64,000 nucleotides of DNA. Source: Pseudomonas iridis. GTDB lineage: Bacteria > Pseudomonadota > Gammaproteobacteria > Pseudomonadales > Pseudomonadaceae. Every line of letters begins with the position of its first letter. Position 1 is the first letter of the stretch. Below the pieces are notes generated by a model. That model was not told the origin of the DNA. It made no database searches and saw nothing but the letters and a program-made list of their open reading frames with translations. The DNA lies in assembly GCF_017980685.1 (NCBI RefSeq), contig NZ_JACXXO010000007.1, positions 124,001 to 188,000 of the forward strand, given 5' to 3'. Below, piece by piece: positions 17,420 through 25,560 of the stretch. The translations under genes and the position numbers were made by a program.

Positions 17420-19900
17420 TCAGAAGTCAGCCTTGACCGACATCACGAAGTTGCGCGGTTCACCGTAGAAGTTACCCCAGCCTTCGGTACCGACCGTAGC
17501 GTAATAGCGCTTGTCGAACAGGTTGTTGCCGTTCAGTGCCACGGACCAGGTGTCGTCGATGCGGTAGCCGACACGACCGTTCCAGACCGCATAGCCCGCC
17601 TGGCTGATATCGTTGCCGCTGCTCGGCGAGACACGGTAGTTGCTGCTTTGGGCGTTGACGCCTGCACCGACGGTAACGCGCTCCAGCGGACCGCTGAGGG
17701 CGTAGTCGCCCCATACGCGCAGCAGGTGGCGCGGCACGTACGAGTTGTACACCACACCGTCCAGACTGGCGTCCGCGTCTTCCAGCACCTTGGTCTGGGT
17801 GTAGGTGTAGCCGGCCAGCAATTGCAGGCGGTCAATGACTTCACCGCTGACTTCTGCTTCGAAGCCTTGGGCGCGCACTTTGCCGGAGTTCAGTGAGCAG
17901 GTGCTGTCCGGGCAGGCCGGGTCATCCTGGGCTGCGTCTTTCTGAACGGTGCGGAACAGGTTGAAGGAGCTGTTCAGGCGACCGTCGAACCATTCACCCT
18001 TGATCCCCAGTTCATAGCTCTGACCGATCAATGGCTTGAGGGTCGAACCGTTAATGGTCTTGTAGTTGCCTTGCGGGGTGAAGATATCCGCGTAGCTGGT
18101 GTAAACGGTCAGGTTGTCGTTGATGTCGAACAACAGCGCGGCGAACGGAGTGACTTGCCCGGTTTCCTTGGCCTGGGAACTGGTCGGTGTGCCTTCGCCG
18201 CGCCAGTACGAGACGGAGTCGGTTTCGGACTTGTACCAGCTGACGCGGCTGCCCAGGACGAAGGTCAGCGGATCGGCCAGTTTCAGGCGTGCCGTGGAGT
18301 AGGCGCCGTATTGCTTGATTCGCATGTCCACCGGACCTCCCCGGGTGGCGTTGGCCAGGTAGTAACTTTGATCTGGCTGGGGCAGGTGGTGGTTGGGGTT
18401 CAGCACATCCTGAGTTTGAGGCAGGAGTGCCACGGCGTAGAAATCATCCTTGTGGGAGCGGCTGGCGTTGGCGCCGACGACCAGCTCGTGCTCTTGGCCG
18501 AATGCGTCGAACTTGCCGTCCACATAAGCATCGAGGCCGTAGTCGACCTGATCGTAGTCAAAGGTGCTGCCGATCATCAGGGTATTGGTGCTGGTGGCGC
18601 CAACCGGTACCGAACCGCTCGGGAAGGCGTATTCCATGTCCTGAGTGTTTTTCGAGTAGACACCCGCAACCTTCAGCGCCCAGTTGTCGTTGAATTCGTG
18701 CTTCAGGTCGCCAAAGTAAGTGGCCCGCTTGCTCCGCTGGTTGTTCCAGGCGGTGTTCAGGCATGTGGAGCGAGAGAGCTTCAGGTCACTGCCATCGGCG
18801 TAACGCGGCAAGCCGCCCCAGCACGGCGTGGCATCGACGTCTTCATAGGCCATGCCCAGACCCAGGGTGGTGTAGTCGCTCAGGTCAAAGTCCAGCGCGC
18901 CGTAGTAGATCTGGTCCCTTCGTTCGCCCACGTCGTAGAAATACTGACGGGTCTGTTGAGTGACCACGGCGCGACCACGGATGGTGCCGGCGTCGTTCAG
19001 CGGGCCGCCAGTATCGACCTGGCCGCGATAGTTGTCCCAGGTGCCGGCAGATAACGACAGTTGCGTGTGCGGGGTGTCCTGGCCGCGTTTACGCACGAAG
19101 TTCACTCCACCTGCGGTGCCCCCGGCGCCCTTCATCATCCCGGCTGCGCCGCGCAGCACTTCGACCCGATCATAGATCGCCATATCGCTACTGAAGGCAT
19201 CGGCCTGCACGTAGCTGCTGCCGATGTCCAGCGGCACGCCGTCGTACTGGTACTGGCCAGTCATGCGGAAACCGCGGGAGTAGAAATACTTGCCGCCCAT
19301 TGGCGAGTCGTAAACGGTGATGCCCGGTGTCTTTTCCATCACTTGTTCGATGGTGTTGAGGTTCTGGTCATCGAGCATCTTGCGGGTCATCACCGTGACC
19401 GACTGCGGTGTTTCCTTCAGCGAATGCACACCCTTGCCGATGGTCACGCCACCCGTGGTGTAGGAGTTGCTGCCTTCGGTGGTGGCGGTCAGGTGCTGGG
19501 CGTTGACGTTGGTCGGTGCCAGCTCCATTGCATCGCCTGTGGCCGGGCCCAATACCGTGACGGTATTGCCGTCGCGCTGATAGCTGATGCCAGTGCCCTT
19601 GAGGATGGCCTTGAGCGAGTCGTCATCCTGATACCGGCCGCTGAGCGCGCTGGAACGCAGACCTTGCAGACTTTCCGGGCTGTAGATGATTTGCAGGCTG
19701 GTCTGCTGACCCAATGCCTGAAGCGCCTGAGCCAATGGCTGGGCCGGAATGTTCAGGGTCCATTCCTGGGCCTGGACATAAGGGGCGGCAGCGACAGTCA
19801 GTGCCAGACCCAGACCGGTGCTGGCCAGTCGGGAGCGTGTCGCGCCGTGCATCAGCAGGGCTCGAGTCAGAGGGCGAAGCATGAAACGGGATGCGGACAT
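17420..19900 (-). CDS. fpvA: TonB-dependent ferripyoverdine receptor FpvA
   Basis: This 826-residue outer-membrane receptor imports ferripyoverdine. It has an N-terminal signal peptide ending near AQA (about residue 44), a secretin/TonB N-terminal (STN) signalling domain at about 50-120 (LNIPAQPLAQALQALGQQ), a plug domain starting near KETPQSVTVMT (about 160) and a 22-strand-type barrel that ends in the usual aromatic residue (VKADF). The STN domain marks it as a transducer-type receptor that signals through an anti-sigma factor to an ECF sigma factor such as FpvI, found in this window at 32238. It contains two internal Cys pairs in predicted extracellular loops. It sits between the synthetase operon and pvdE as in P. 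aeruginosa. The FpvA name rests on family features plus this synteny. Confidence 0.93.
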   Translation of the reverse strand: MSASRFMLRPLTRALLMHGATRSRLASTGLGLALTVAAAPYVQAQEWTLNIPAQPLAQALQALGQQTSLQIIYSPESLQGLRSSALSGRYQDDDSLKAILKGTGISYQRDGNTVTVLGPATGDAMELAPTNVNAQHLTATTEGSNSYTTGGVTIGKGVHSLKETPQSVTVMTRKMLDDQNLNTIEQVMEKTPGITVYDSPMGGKYFYSRGFRMTGQYQYDGVPLDIGSSYVQADAFSSDMAIYDRVEVLRGAAGMMKGAGGTAGGVNFVRKRGQDTPHTQLSLSAGTWDNYRGQVDTGGPLNDAGTIRGRAVVTQQTRQYFYDVGERRDQIYYGALDFDLSDYTTLGLGMAYEDVDATPCWGGLPRYADGSDLKLSRSTCLNTAWNNQRSKRATYFGDLKHEFNDNWALKVAGVYSKNTQDMEYAFPSGSVPVGATSTNTLMIGSTFDYDQVDYGLDAYVDGKFDAFGQEHELVVGANASRSHKDDFYAVALLPQTQDVLNPNHHLPQPDQSYYLANATRGGPVDMRIKQYGAYSTARLKLADPLTFVLGSRVSWYKSETDSVSYWRGEGTPTSSQAKETGQVTPFAALLFDINDNLTVYTSYADIFTPQGNYKTINGSTLKPLIGQSYELGIKGEWFDGRLNSSFNLFRTVQKDAAQDDPACPDSTCSLNSGKVRAQGFEAEVSGEVIDRLQLLAGYTYTQTKVLEDADASLDGVVYNSYVPRHLLRVWGDYALSGPLERVTVGAGVNAQSSNYRVSPSSGNDISQAGYAVWNGRVGYRIDDTWSVALNGNNLFDKRYYATVGTEGWGNFYGEPRNFVMSVKADF

Positions 19901-20015
19901 GAGGTTAAGACCTTGGCAGGTATAGTTGTTAATGGTTCTTATTCATCTCATTAAGACGAGGAAGCCGCGGCAAACCGGAAAATTATTTTTTCCAGTCTGG
20001 CCACGGCCTCTTCAA
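19901..20015 (-). promoter_or_regulatory. fpvA upstream region with AT-rich palindrome and weak Fur-like sequence
   Basis: This 115-base gap between pvdE and fpvA carries no TAAAT-N16-CGT box, in contrast to the other pvd transcripts. It contains a near-perfect AT-rich palindrome at 19977-19993 (GGAAAA...TTTTCC arms) and, at about 19931-19955 on the minus strand, a stretch with partial likeness to a Fur box. fpvA may instead be driven by FpvI; the promoter cannot be placed with confidence. Confidence 0.3.
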
Positions 20016-21665
20016 TCAAGCACTTTGCAGTTCGCTTTTGACCTTGCCGGCCTCCATGCGCACTAGCTGATCGGCAACGTCGAAGTAACGGTCATCATGG
20101 GAAATCACGATGATGGTTTTGCCCAGACGTTTCAGGTCGGGTAACAGTTCGGTGTAGAAAATGCGCCGGAACGTCGGATCCTGATCCGCCGCCCATTCAT
20201 CGAACACCAACACCGGACGCTCTTCGAGCCAGGCGTTGACCAGCGCCAGTCGCTTGCGTTGGCCGGTGGACAAATCGGTGGTGCTGAAGGCGCCGTCGCG
20301 CACGCTGACCTTGTGCGCAATCTCCAGACGCTCCAGGTAGCGCGTGGCGTCCTGCGGGACTTCGCGGTCGCCCTGAATCAGATCATCGAACAGGTAATAG
20401 TCGGCAAAGATGGTGGTGAAGTTCTGCCGGTAATCATCGCGGTTGAGCGCGGTGATCGGTTGATCGTTGACGCGGATTTCGCCCTCGGTCGGTGCATAGA
20501 GACCCAGCAACAGTTTGATCAACGTGGTTTTGCCACAACCGTTTTCGCCGACAATGAACACGATGTCACCCTGTTCGATGCGCAGGTTGACTGGCCCCAG
20601 ACGGAACGGTTCGCTGCCTTCCACTGCAGGGAAGGCGTAGCGCACATTGTTCAGTTCCAGACTGTTGACGACGCCGGGTTTCTTGCCCTGATCCTCCAGC
20701 AACAGATGCGGTTCGGGCGAGGAAAACTGCTCGCTCAGCTCGGCGATGCGGCGGAAGGCAATTTGTGCGCGGCTGATGATCGGCAAGGTGCTGACCAGAT
20801 GTTCCAGCGGCCCCTTCATGTACAGCAGCACCAGGACAAAACCGCTCATCACCGCTTTATCGCCGCTAGGCCAGAAGGATTGCAGGGCCAGCGCCATGCC
20901 GATCACCACGAAGAACAGCATCGAACCGAACGACTTGGCGATGACGAAGGTGTTGATCGATTTGATCTGGGTGTCGCAGATTTTTTCTGCGGTTTTCTGA
21001 ATTCCGGCGACAAACATGCGCTGACGCCGTGGACGATGAATGCGCAGTTCCTTGGCACCCTCGGCAATCGCGTTGTAGTGCTTTTGCAGTTCATCTTCGC
21101 AATCACGGGCGGCGTAGAAACCGCGCATGCCCTTGGCCCGGGCAATCGCCTGAATGGTCGTGCCGATGGCGATGGCCACCAGCATCATCAGGAACATCGG
21201 CCACGACAGCATCGCCAGATAACCGAGGCAGCCGAGGGTGACTGTCATCGAAATCGCCAACGGCGCAAAGGCGAAGGCAAAGTCACTGATGGTGTCGACG
21301 TCGTGAGTCAATACCGGGATCAGGCGATGGCTGCGATAGCGTTCGATCTGGTCGATCGGCGCCGACAGCACTTTTTCCCCCAGTTCCTTGCGCAGCTTGG
21401 CAATGATGTGTTGGCCGACATAGTTGGTGCCGATGTCGGACAGAATCGTCGTCAGCAGCGCCAGTGCACACAGACCGGCGAAGATCATGACTACGGTGCG
21501 GGTCAGGCCGTCGTCGGAGTGCAGGGCATTGTTGATGGTCGCCAGCAGCACAGTGACACTCAGGCCGCCGATCATGCCAAGCACGATGGACGCAGAGACG
21601 ATCAGGCGGAAGGGCTTGAGCAGGGCGAACAATTCGTTGATCGCCCCACGCGTAGGCTTGGTCAT
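20016..21665 (-). CDS. pvdE: Pyoverdine precursor ABC exporter PvdE
   Basis: This 549-residue protein fuses a six-helix ABC transporter membrane domain (about 1-320) to a nucleotide-binding domain. Walker A GENGCGKTT lies near 375, the signature STGQRKRLAL near 465 (Gln-Arg in place of the usual Gly-Gln), and Walker B VLVFDEWAADQDP near 485. In the pyoverdine pathway PvdE moves the acylated ferribactin precursor from cytoplasm to periplasm. It lies upstream of fpvA on the same strand with its own PvdS-like promoter at 21713-21736. In P. aeruginosa pvdF sits between pvdE and pvdO; here that space is only 108 bases and holds no gene. Confidence 0.95.
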   Translation of the reverse strand: MTKPTRGAINELFALLKPFRLIVSASIVLGMIGGLSVTVLLATINNALHSDDGLTRTVVMIFAGLCALALLTTILSDIGTNYVGQHIIAKLRKELGEKVLSAPIDQIERYRSHRLIPVLTHDVDTISDFAFAFAPLAISMTVTLGCLGYLAMLSWPMFLMMLVAIAIGTTIQAIARAKGMRGFYAARDCEDELQKHYNAIAEGAKELRIHRPRRQRMFVAGIQKTAEKICDTQIKSINTFVIAKSFGSMLFFVVIGMALALQSFWPSGDKAVMSGFVLVLLYMKGPLEHLVSTLPIISRAQIAFRRIAELSEQFSSPEPHLLLEDQGKKPGVVNSLELNNVRYAFPAVEGSEPFRLGPVNLRIEQGDIVFIVGENGCGKTTLIKLLLGLYAPTEGEIRVNDQPITALNRDDYRQNFTTIFADYYLFDDLIQGDREVPQDATRYLERLEIAHKVSVRDGAFSTTDLSTGQRKRLALVNAWLEERPVLVFDEWAADQDPTFRRIFYTELLPDLKRLGKTIIVISHDDRYFDVADQLVRMEAGKVKSELQSA

Positions 21666-21712
21666 GGAGGATTCCTGCTTCGATGCGGAGGGAGTGCCGG
21701 TACTTAAGGAAA

Positions 21713-21736
21713 ACGAATGGTCACGGACTTTCTTTA
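21713..21736 (-). promoter_or_regulatory. PvdS-type promoter for pvdE (TAAAG-N16-CGT)
   Basis: On the minus strand TAAAG (21736-21732) is followed after exactly 16 bases by CGT (21715-21713). It differs from the iron-starvation consensus TAAAT-N16-CGT by one base and lies about 48 bases upstream of the pvdE start codon. Confidence 0.65.
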
Positions 21737-21738
21737 AA

Positions 21739-21761
21739 CGACCGCAGGTGGGCTGCGGTCG
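21739..21761 (-). terminator. Probable terminator of the pvdMNO operon
   Basis: A perfect nine-base stem, CGACCGCAG with CTGCGGTCG around a five-base loop, lies 12 bases past the pvdO stop. On the minus strand it is followed by TTTAAAG, a weak T-tract, so termination may be partial. Confidence 0.5.
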
Positions 21762-21773
21762 CGTGAGGCGGGA

Positions 21774-22661
21774 TCAGAGGTCGCGCACTACTCGAAACCC
21801 GAGCCAGTCGCCCTTGCTGGTTGGCCAGCTGCTGTTGCGGTTGCCGGAACGGGAGAAAACCGGCGCTTCGCCCCAGTCGTTACCGCGCATGACCTGGCGC
21901 TCGCAATTTTCCTGCGTCCATGGGCTACCGTCGCTCGGTACGTCGGAATAATCCTTGTGATAACAGTCGGCGGTCCATTCGTAGACGTTGCCGTGGGCGT
22001 CATAAACGCCAAACGCGTTGGCCGCGAAGGTGCCGGCCGGTGAGGTGAAGTTGTAGCCGTCGGCGGCGCCATAGGTGTTGGCGTGTTTGGAGATCTGGTA
22101 GTTGTTGCCTTCATCGAACGGGAACGGGAAGGGCCCGGTGCTGCCACCACGTGCGGCGTATTCGCGGATCGATTCGCTCTGCAGGCGATAAGCGTTGCCG
22201 GTCTTCTTCGACAGCCAGTCGATGTAGGCTTGGGCTTCAGCGACGTTCATGCACACGGCCGGATCGCGCGCCGTCTGTTTGAATTCGGGTTTGCCGGCCG
22301 TGCAGCGACGACCCGGACGATCATCGAAGTCATAAGGCTTGTTGCCGGTTTCGCGCACATACGCGTCCCATTCGCCCACCAGCACCTGGAAGCGGCTGAT
22401 GGCGAACGGTTTGCTGAAGGTCACTTCGTGGCGTGGGCCTTCGTCCGGTTCGCGACCGACTTCGTCGTCCGGGGTGCCCATGATGTAACTGCCGGTCGGC
22501 AACACCACCATTTCCGGGCAGTCCTTGCAGTCTTTGAACACTTTTCCGGGTGCCGGCGGGGTGGCAGCTTGAGCGGCGCCGGGCAACAGGCCGGCGCACA
22601 GCGCAGTCAGAGCCAGGGCGGGGAGCGCCTTGAAAGTGAAGCGGGTGTGAGGCTTTTTCAT
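21774..22661 (-). CDS. pvdO: Periplasmic pyoverdine maturation protein PvdO (FGE-sulfatase fold)
   Basis: This 295-residue protein belongs to the formylglycine-generating-enzyme/sulfatase-modifying family: it carries the MVVLPTGSYIMGT and GNVYEWTADCY segments and ends in GFRVVRDL. The start MKKPHTRF at 22661 gives a clean signal peptide (cleavage after AAQA, about residue 30), which fits a periplasmic location; the longer in-frame start would bury it. PvdO is required for the final maturation of the pyoverdine chromophore. It is the last gene of pvdM-pvdN-pvdO, 37 bases after pvdN. Confidence 0.93.
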   Translation of the reverse strand: MKKPHTRFTFKALPALALTALCAGLLPGAAQAATPPAPGKVFKDCKDCPEMVVLPTGSYIMGTPDDEVGREPDEGPRHEVTFSKPFAISRFQVLVGEWDAYVRETGNKPYDFDDRPGRRCTAGKPEFKQTARDPAVCMNVAEAQAYIDWLSKKTGNAYRLQSESIREYAARGGSTGPFPFPFDEGNNYQISKHANTYGAADGYNFTSPAGTFAANAFGVYDAHGNVYEWTADCYHKDYSDVPSDGSPWTQENCERQVMRGNDWGEAPVFSRSGNRNSSWPTSKGDWLGFRVVRDL

Positions 22662-22698
22662 GAGTCGTCTCTGTGAAGGGAAAACTGGAGTCGAGGAA

Positions 22699-23985
22699 TC
22701 AGGCGCGCAGTTTTTTACCAAGGATGTCCATGAACCGGTCGACTTCGGTTTCGTTGTTCAGCAGCCCTGGTGACGTACGAATCACCGGACCGACATCGCG
22801 GCTGACGGCATCGCAGATCACCCGGTTGTTCATCAGGTAAGCGGCCACTTCATCACTGTCCTGGCCCTTGACCCGGAAGAAACTGAAACCGGCGGAAAAC
22901 CTCGGATCGAGCGGGGTTACCAGTTCGATGTTCGACTGTTCGCGCAGGCGCTGTTTCAGGTAGCTGTTGAGCTGATGGATGCGGGCCTGCACGTCGGCCT
23001 TGCCCAGTTGCAGATGCAACTTGAAGGCTTCGTCCAGCGCCCAGCGATGTTCGAAGGCGTGGTAACCGCCCGGGGTCATTGTGGTGCCAAACGTCGTGGC
23101 TTCGGAGAACGTCGGCACGCTGGGGCTGACGTATTTCACCTCTTCGCTGCGGCTGCAGACGATGCCGGTGCCGCGTGGGCCGAACATCCATTTGTGGGTG
23201 CCGGCAATGAAAAAGTCGCAGTTCATCTGCGCGAAGCTCAGGTCATCGACACCGAATCCGTGCACACCATCGACCACGTAAATCAGCCGATCCTTGTCGT
23301 CGCGTCCGCGATTGTGCTCATCGACCAGGCGCGAGATGTCGGCGATCGGCAACTTCACTCCGCTGCCCGAATGCACCCATGTCATACCCAGCACACGAGT
23401 TTGCGGGCGGATGTTGCGGTTGATGGTGTCGAGTATCTGATCCAGCGAAATGCTTTGCGCAGTGTCGAACAGCTTGAGTTTGCGAACTTGTGTGCCGTCG
23501 CGCCGGCTACGGAATTCGAGAATGTTGCGGGTTGAGTAATGCTCGTGAACTGTGGTCAGGATCTCCTGATCCGGGCGAACATGTACGCCGCCATAAATCA
23601 TCGCCAGGCCTTCGGTGGTGCTGCCGGTGAGAGCGATCTGGCTCGGTTTGGCTTGCAGGTACTTGCCGGCCCAGACCCGCACGTTTTCTTCGCGCTGCTC
23701 GGTGACGCCCAGGTCCCAGTCCATCGCCAGTCCCGGATTCAGATCCAGCGCTGCGCGATGGCGTTCGATGGCCTCGCGCACGGGGCGGGGATGTGAAGTG
23801 ACCAGAAAGTTGGCGAAGTGGATAGCCTGCGGATCCTGATCGAACAACTGGCGCAATTGCGCCCATTTGTTGCCCGGCAGCGCAGGGTGAGGGGTGGCGG
23901 CGGTCGCGCAGGCAAGGCTGGAACCCAGGGGCAGGGCAGCGGCGAGTACGCCGACCTGTTTCAGGAATGTACGACGGTCAGTCAT
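22699..23985 (-). CDS. pvdN: Periplasmic PLP enzyme PvdN
   Basis: This 428-residue class V aminotransferase-fold protein has a twin-arginine signal at the N-terminus (DRRTFLKQVG, followed by a hydrophobic stretch and a likely cleavage near ACA-TA). The pyridoxal-phosphate lysine is in GTHKWMFGPRG (about residue 261). PvdN modifies the N-terminal glutamic-acid side chain of pyoverdine, giving the succinamide form in P. fluorescens work. I chose ATG 23985 because it overlaps the pvdM stop as ATGA (23982-23985), implying translational coupling, and because it puts the Tat motif directly at the N-terminus. Confidence 0.94.
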   Translation of the reverse strand: MTDRRTFLKQVGVLAAALPLGSSLACATAATPHPALPGNKWAQLRQLFDQDPQAIHFANFLVTSHPRPVREAIERHRAALDLNPGLAMDWDLGVTEQREENVRVWAGKYLQAKPSQIALTGSTTEGLAMIYGGVHVRPDQEILTTVHEHYSTRNILEFRSRRDGTQVRKLKLFDTAQSISLDQILDTINRNIRPQTRVLGMTWVHSGSGVKLPIADISRLVDEHNRGRDDKDRLIYVVDGVHGFGVDDLSFAQMNCDFFIAGTHKWMFGPRGTGIVCSRSEEVKYVSPSVPTFSEATTFGTTMTPGGYHAFEHRWALDEAFKLHLQLGKADVQARIHQLNSYLKQRLREQSNIELVTPLDPRFSAGFSFFRVKGQDSDEVAAYLMNNRVICDAVSRDVGPVIRTSPGLLNNETEVDRFMDILGKKLRA

Positions 23986-25358
23986 GGCTTGGCCGCATCC
24001 TGACGGGAAATCAGCGTGGGTTTTGCAGCCTTTTGCACTTGATCCCAAACGCGCAGGAAGTTGCCGCCCCACAGCTTGGCGATGTCCGCTTCGGAATAGC
24101 CACGCTGGATCAGCTCGGCGGTGACGTTGCGGATTTCGCCGACGTTTTCCCAGCCCTTGATGCCGCCGCCATCGTTGAAGTCCGAAGCGATGCCGACGTG
24201 GTCGATGCCGATCTTGCGCACGGTGTAATCGATGGCGTCGCCGAGATCCTTGAGGGTCGCTTTCGGCTCCTCTTCAAGAATGCCGTAGAGGCCGCTGGCG
24301 TACTGGCCGAGTTTCTGTTCGGACCAGGCGGTGATGATCGGATCGCCCGGCATCAGGGCCATGGCCAGGTTCGGCAGTGGCGGCAGGTCGAAGCGTGCGC
24401 GCAGGGCGTTGAGTTTGTCCTGGGTGCCTTGGGTCAGCGGTTTGAGGTACTGCGAAAAGCCGACCACCTGCACTACGCCGCCATTGTTTTTGATCAGTTG
24501 CAGCTCTTTGTCGCTGAGGTTGCGTGGAATATCCACCGCCGCTCGCGGTGCCGAGTGCGAGGCGACAATCGGCGTACGACTCAACTGCACGACTTGCTCC
24601 AGACCTTTGGTCGACATCTGCGAGACGTCGATGATCACCCCCAGATCGTTCAAGCGATGCACGGCTTGTTTGCCGATGTCCGAGAGACCGTCGAGCGCGT
24701 CGGGAGAGTCATTGAAAAAGGGCAGCGGGCGCGAAGAGTCGGCCCAGCTGTTGTTACCGATATAGCTGAAGCCGAACATGCGCATGCCGCGTCCGGCCCA
24801 CAAGTCCAGTTTGCTCAGGTCGTTGCCCAGTGGATAGGCGTTGAGCATGCTGATGAAAATCGCAAATTTGCCTTCACCGTGCAGACGGCGGAAATCATCC
24901 GGGGTATAGGCGATGCCGACCTGATTGGGGAAGTCGCGCACTATCCCGGAAATGATCTTGTAGCGCACTTCCTGCTGATTGCGCGCTTCCTCGACAAAAC
25001 CTTCGGTCGGGCGGTGCGGTGCATTCGGGCCGTTCCACATTTCCGGCCAGCCAAATACGGTCAGTGCCGCGCCGGACAGCCGTCCACGGTTGGCCTTGAT
25101 CAGGTCGAACTGCCCCGAGCCATCCTTGTCGGCTTCGTTGCCGTGAGTGCCGAAGCTCAACGGCACGGTGATGTGGCTGTCGAAAGAGAGGATGCGATCC
25201 TGCAGTTCGGTCGCCTGCTTCATCACTTTGACCGGATAGCCGGGGTTGTCCCGAAACCAGTAATCCCAAGCCAGAAACCCTGCGCCGGCGCTGATCGCCA
25301 AGGCCAGCGGCAGGCCGATAAATAGAGCCTTTTTCGAACGCGGTTTTGTCATTGCCAT
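23982..25358 (-). CDS. pvdM: Membrane-anchored dipeptidase-fold protein PvdM
   Basis: This 458-residue protein has an N-terminal membrane anchor (about 11-31) and an M19 renal-dipeptidase-like domain. It is needed for ferribactin oxidation in the periplasm, alongside PvdP. By eye, metal ligands conserved in M19 enzymes look altered: the family DGHND motif reads DSHIT, the family DLSH motif reads DVSQ and the EGG region has no Glu, whereas the second SHS motif remains (VASHSAPRA). It is the first gene of the pvdMNO operon. Starts at 25358 (MAMTKP) and 25352 (MTKP) are both possible. A PvdS box lies at 25415-25438. Confidence 0.93.
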   Translation of the reverse strand: MAMTKPRSKKALFIGLPLALAISAGAGFLAWDYWFRDNPGYPVKVMKQATELQDRILSFDSHITVPLSFGTHGNEADKDGSGQFDLIKANRGRLSGAALTVFGWPEMWNGPNAPHRPTEGFVEEARNQQEVRYKIISGIVRDFPNQVGIAYTPDDFRRLHGEGKFAIFISMLNAYPLGNDLSKLDLWAGRGMRMFGFSYIGNNSWADSSRPLPFFNDSPDALDGLSDIGKQAVHRLNDLGVIIDVSQMSTKGLEQVVQLSRTPIVASHSAPRAAVDIPRNLSDKELQLIKNNGGVVQVVGFSQYLKPLTQGTQDKLNALRARFDLPPLPNLAMALMPGDPIITAWSEQKLGQYASGLYGILEEEPKATLKDLGDAIDYTVRKIGIDHVGIASDFNDGGGIKGWENVGEIRNVTAELIQRGYSEADIAKLWGGNFLRVWDQVQKAAKPTLISRQDAAKP

Positions 25359-25414
25359 CTCATTCAGGTTCGCCGTCGAGGTTCAGGCGCAGGGGCCTTT
25401 GCTATCTGGGAGGA

Positions 25415-25438
25415 ACGAGCGGCGGAGCGGGTAATTTA
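25415..25438 (-). promoter_or_regulatory. PvdS-type promoter for pvdMNO
   Basis: On the minus strand TAAAT (25438-25434) is followed by exactly 16 bases and CGT (25417-25415), a perfect match to the iron-starvation sigma consensus, 57 bases before the pvdM start. Confidence 0.88.
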
Positions 25439-25491
25439 GGGGCGGAAGGCGAAAAGGCGACGGCGAATGCCGGGCTCTTTCGCCGCGGCCA

Positions 25492-25515
25492 TAAATTTCC
25501 TCGGCGAGCAAACGT
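25492..25515 (+). promoter_or_regulatory. PvdS-type promoter for pvdP
   Basis: TAAAT at 25492-25496, 16 bases, then CGT at 25513-25515, a perfect consensus. It is arranged divergently from the pvdM box, with about 53 bases between the two -35 elements. An in-frame ATG at 25522 would fall almost on the transcription start, which supports translation from 25561. Confidence 0.88.
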
Positions 25516-25560
25516 TCTAGCTTGGATAAAGCCTGCTCCATGGCTGACACAGGTAGGGCA

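Noticed and set aside
20259..21707. 482-codon plus-strand frame over pvdE
   Set aside because: Antisense of pvdE; no motif, Gln/Arg/His-rich.
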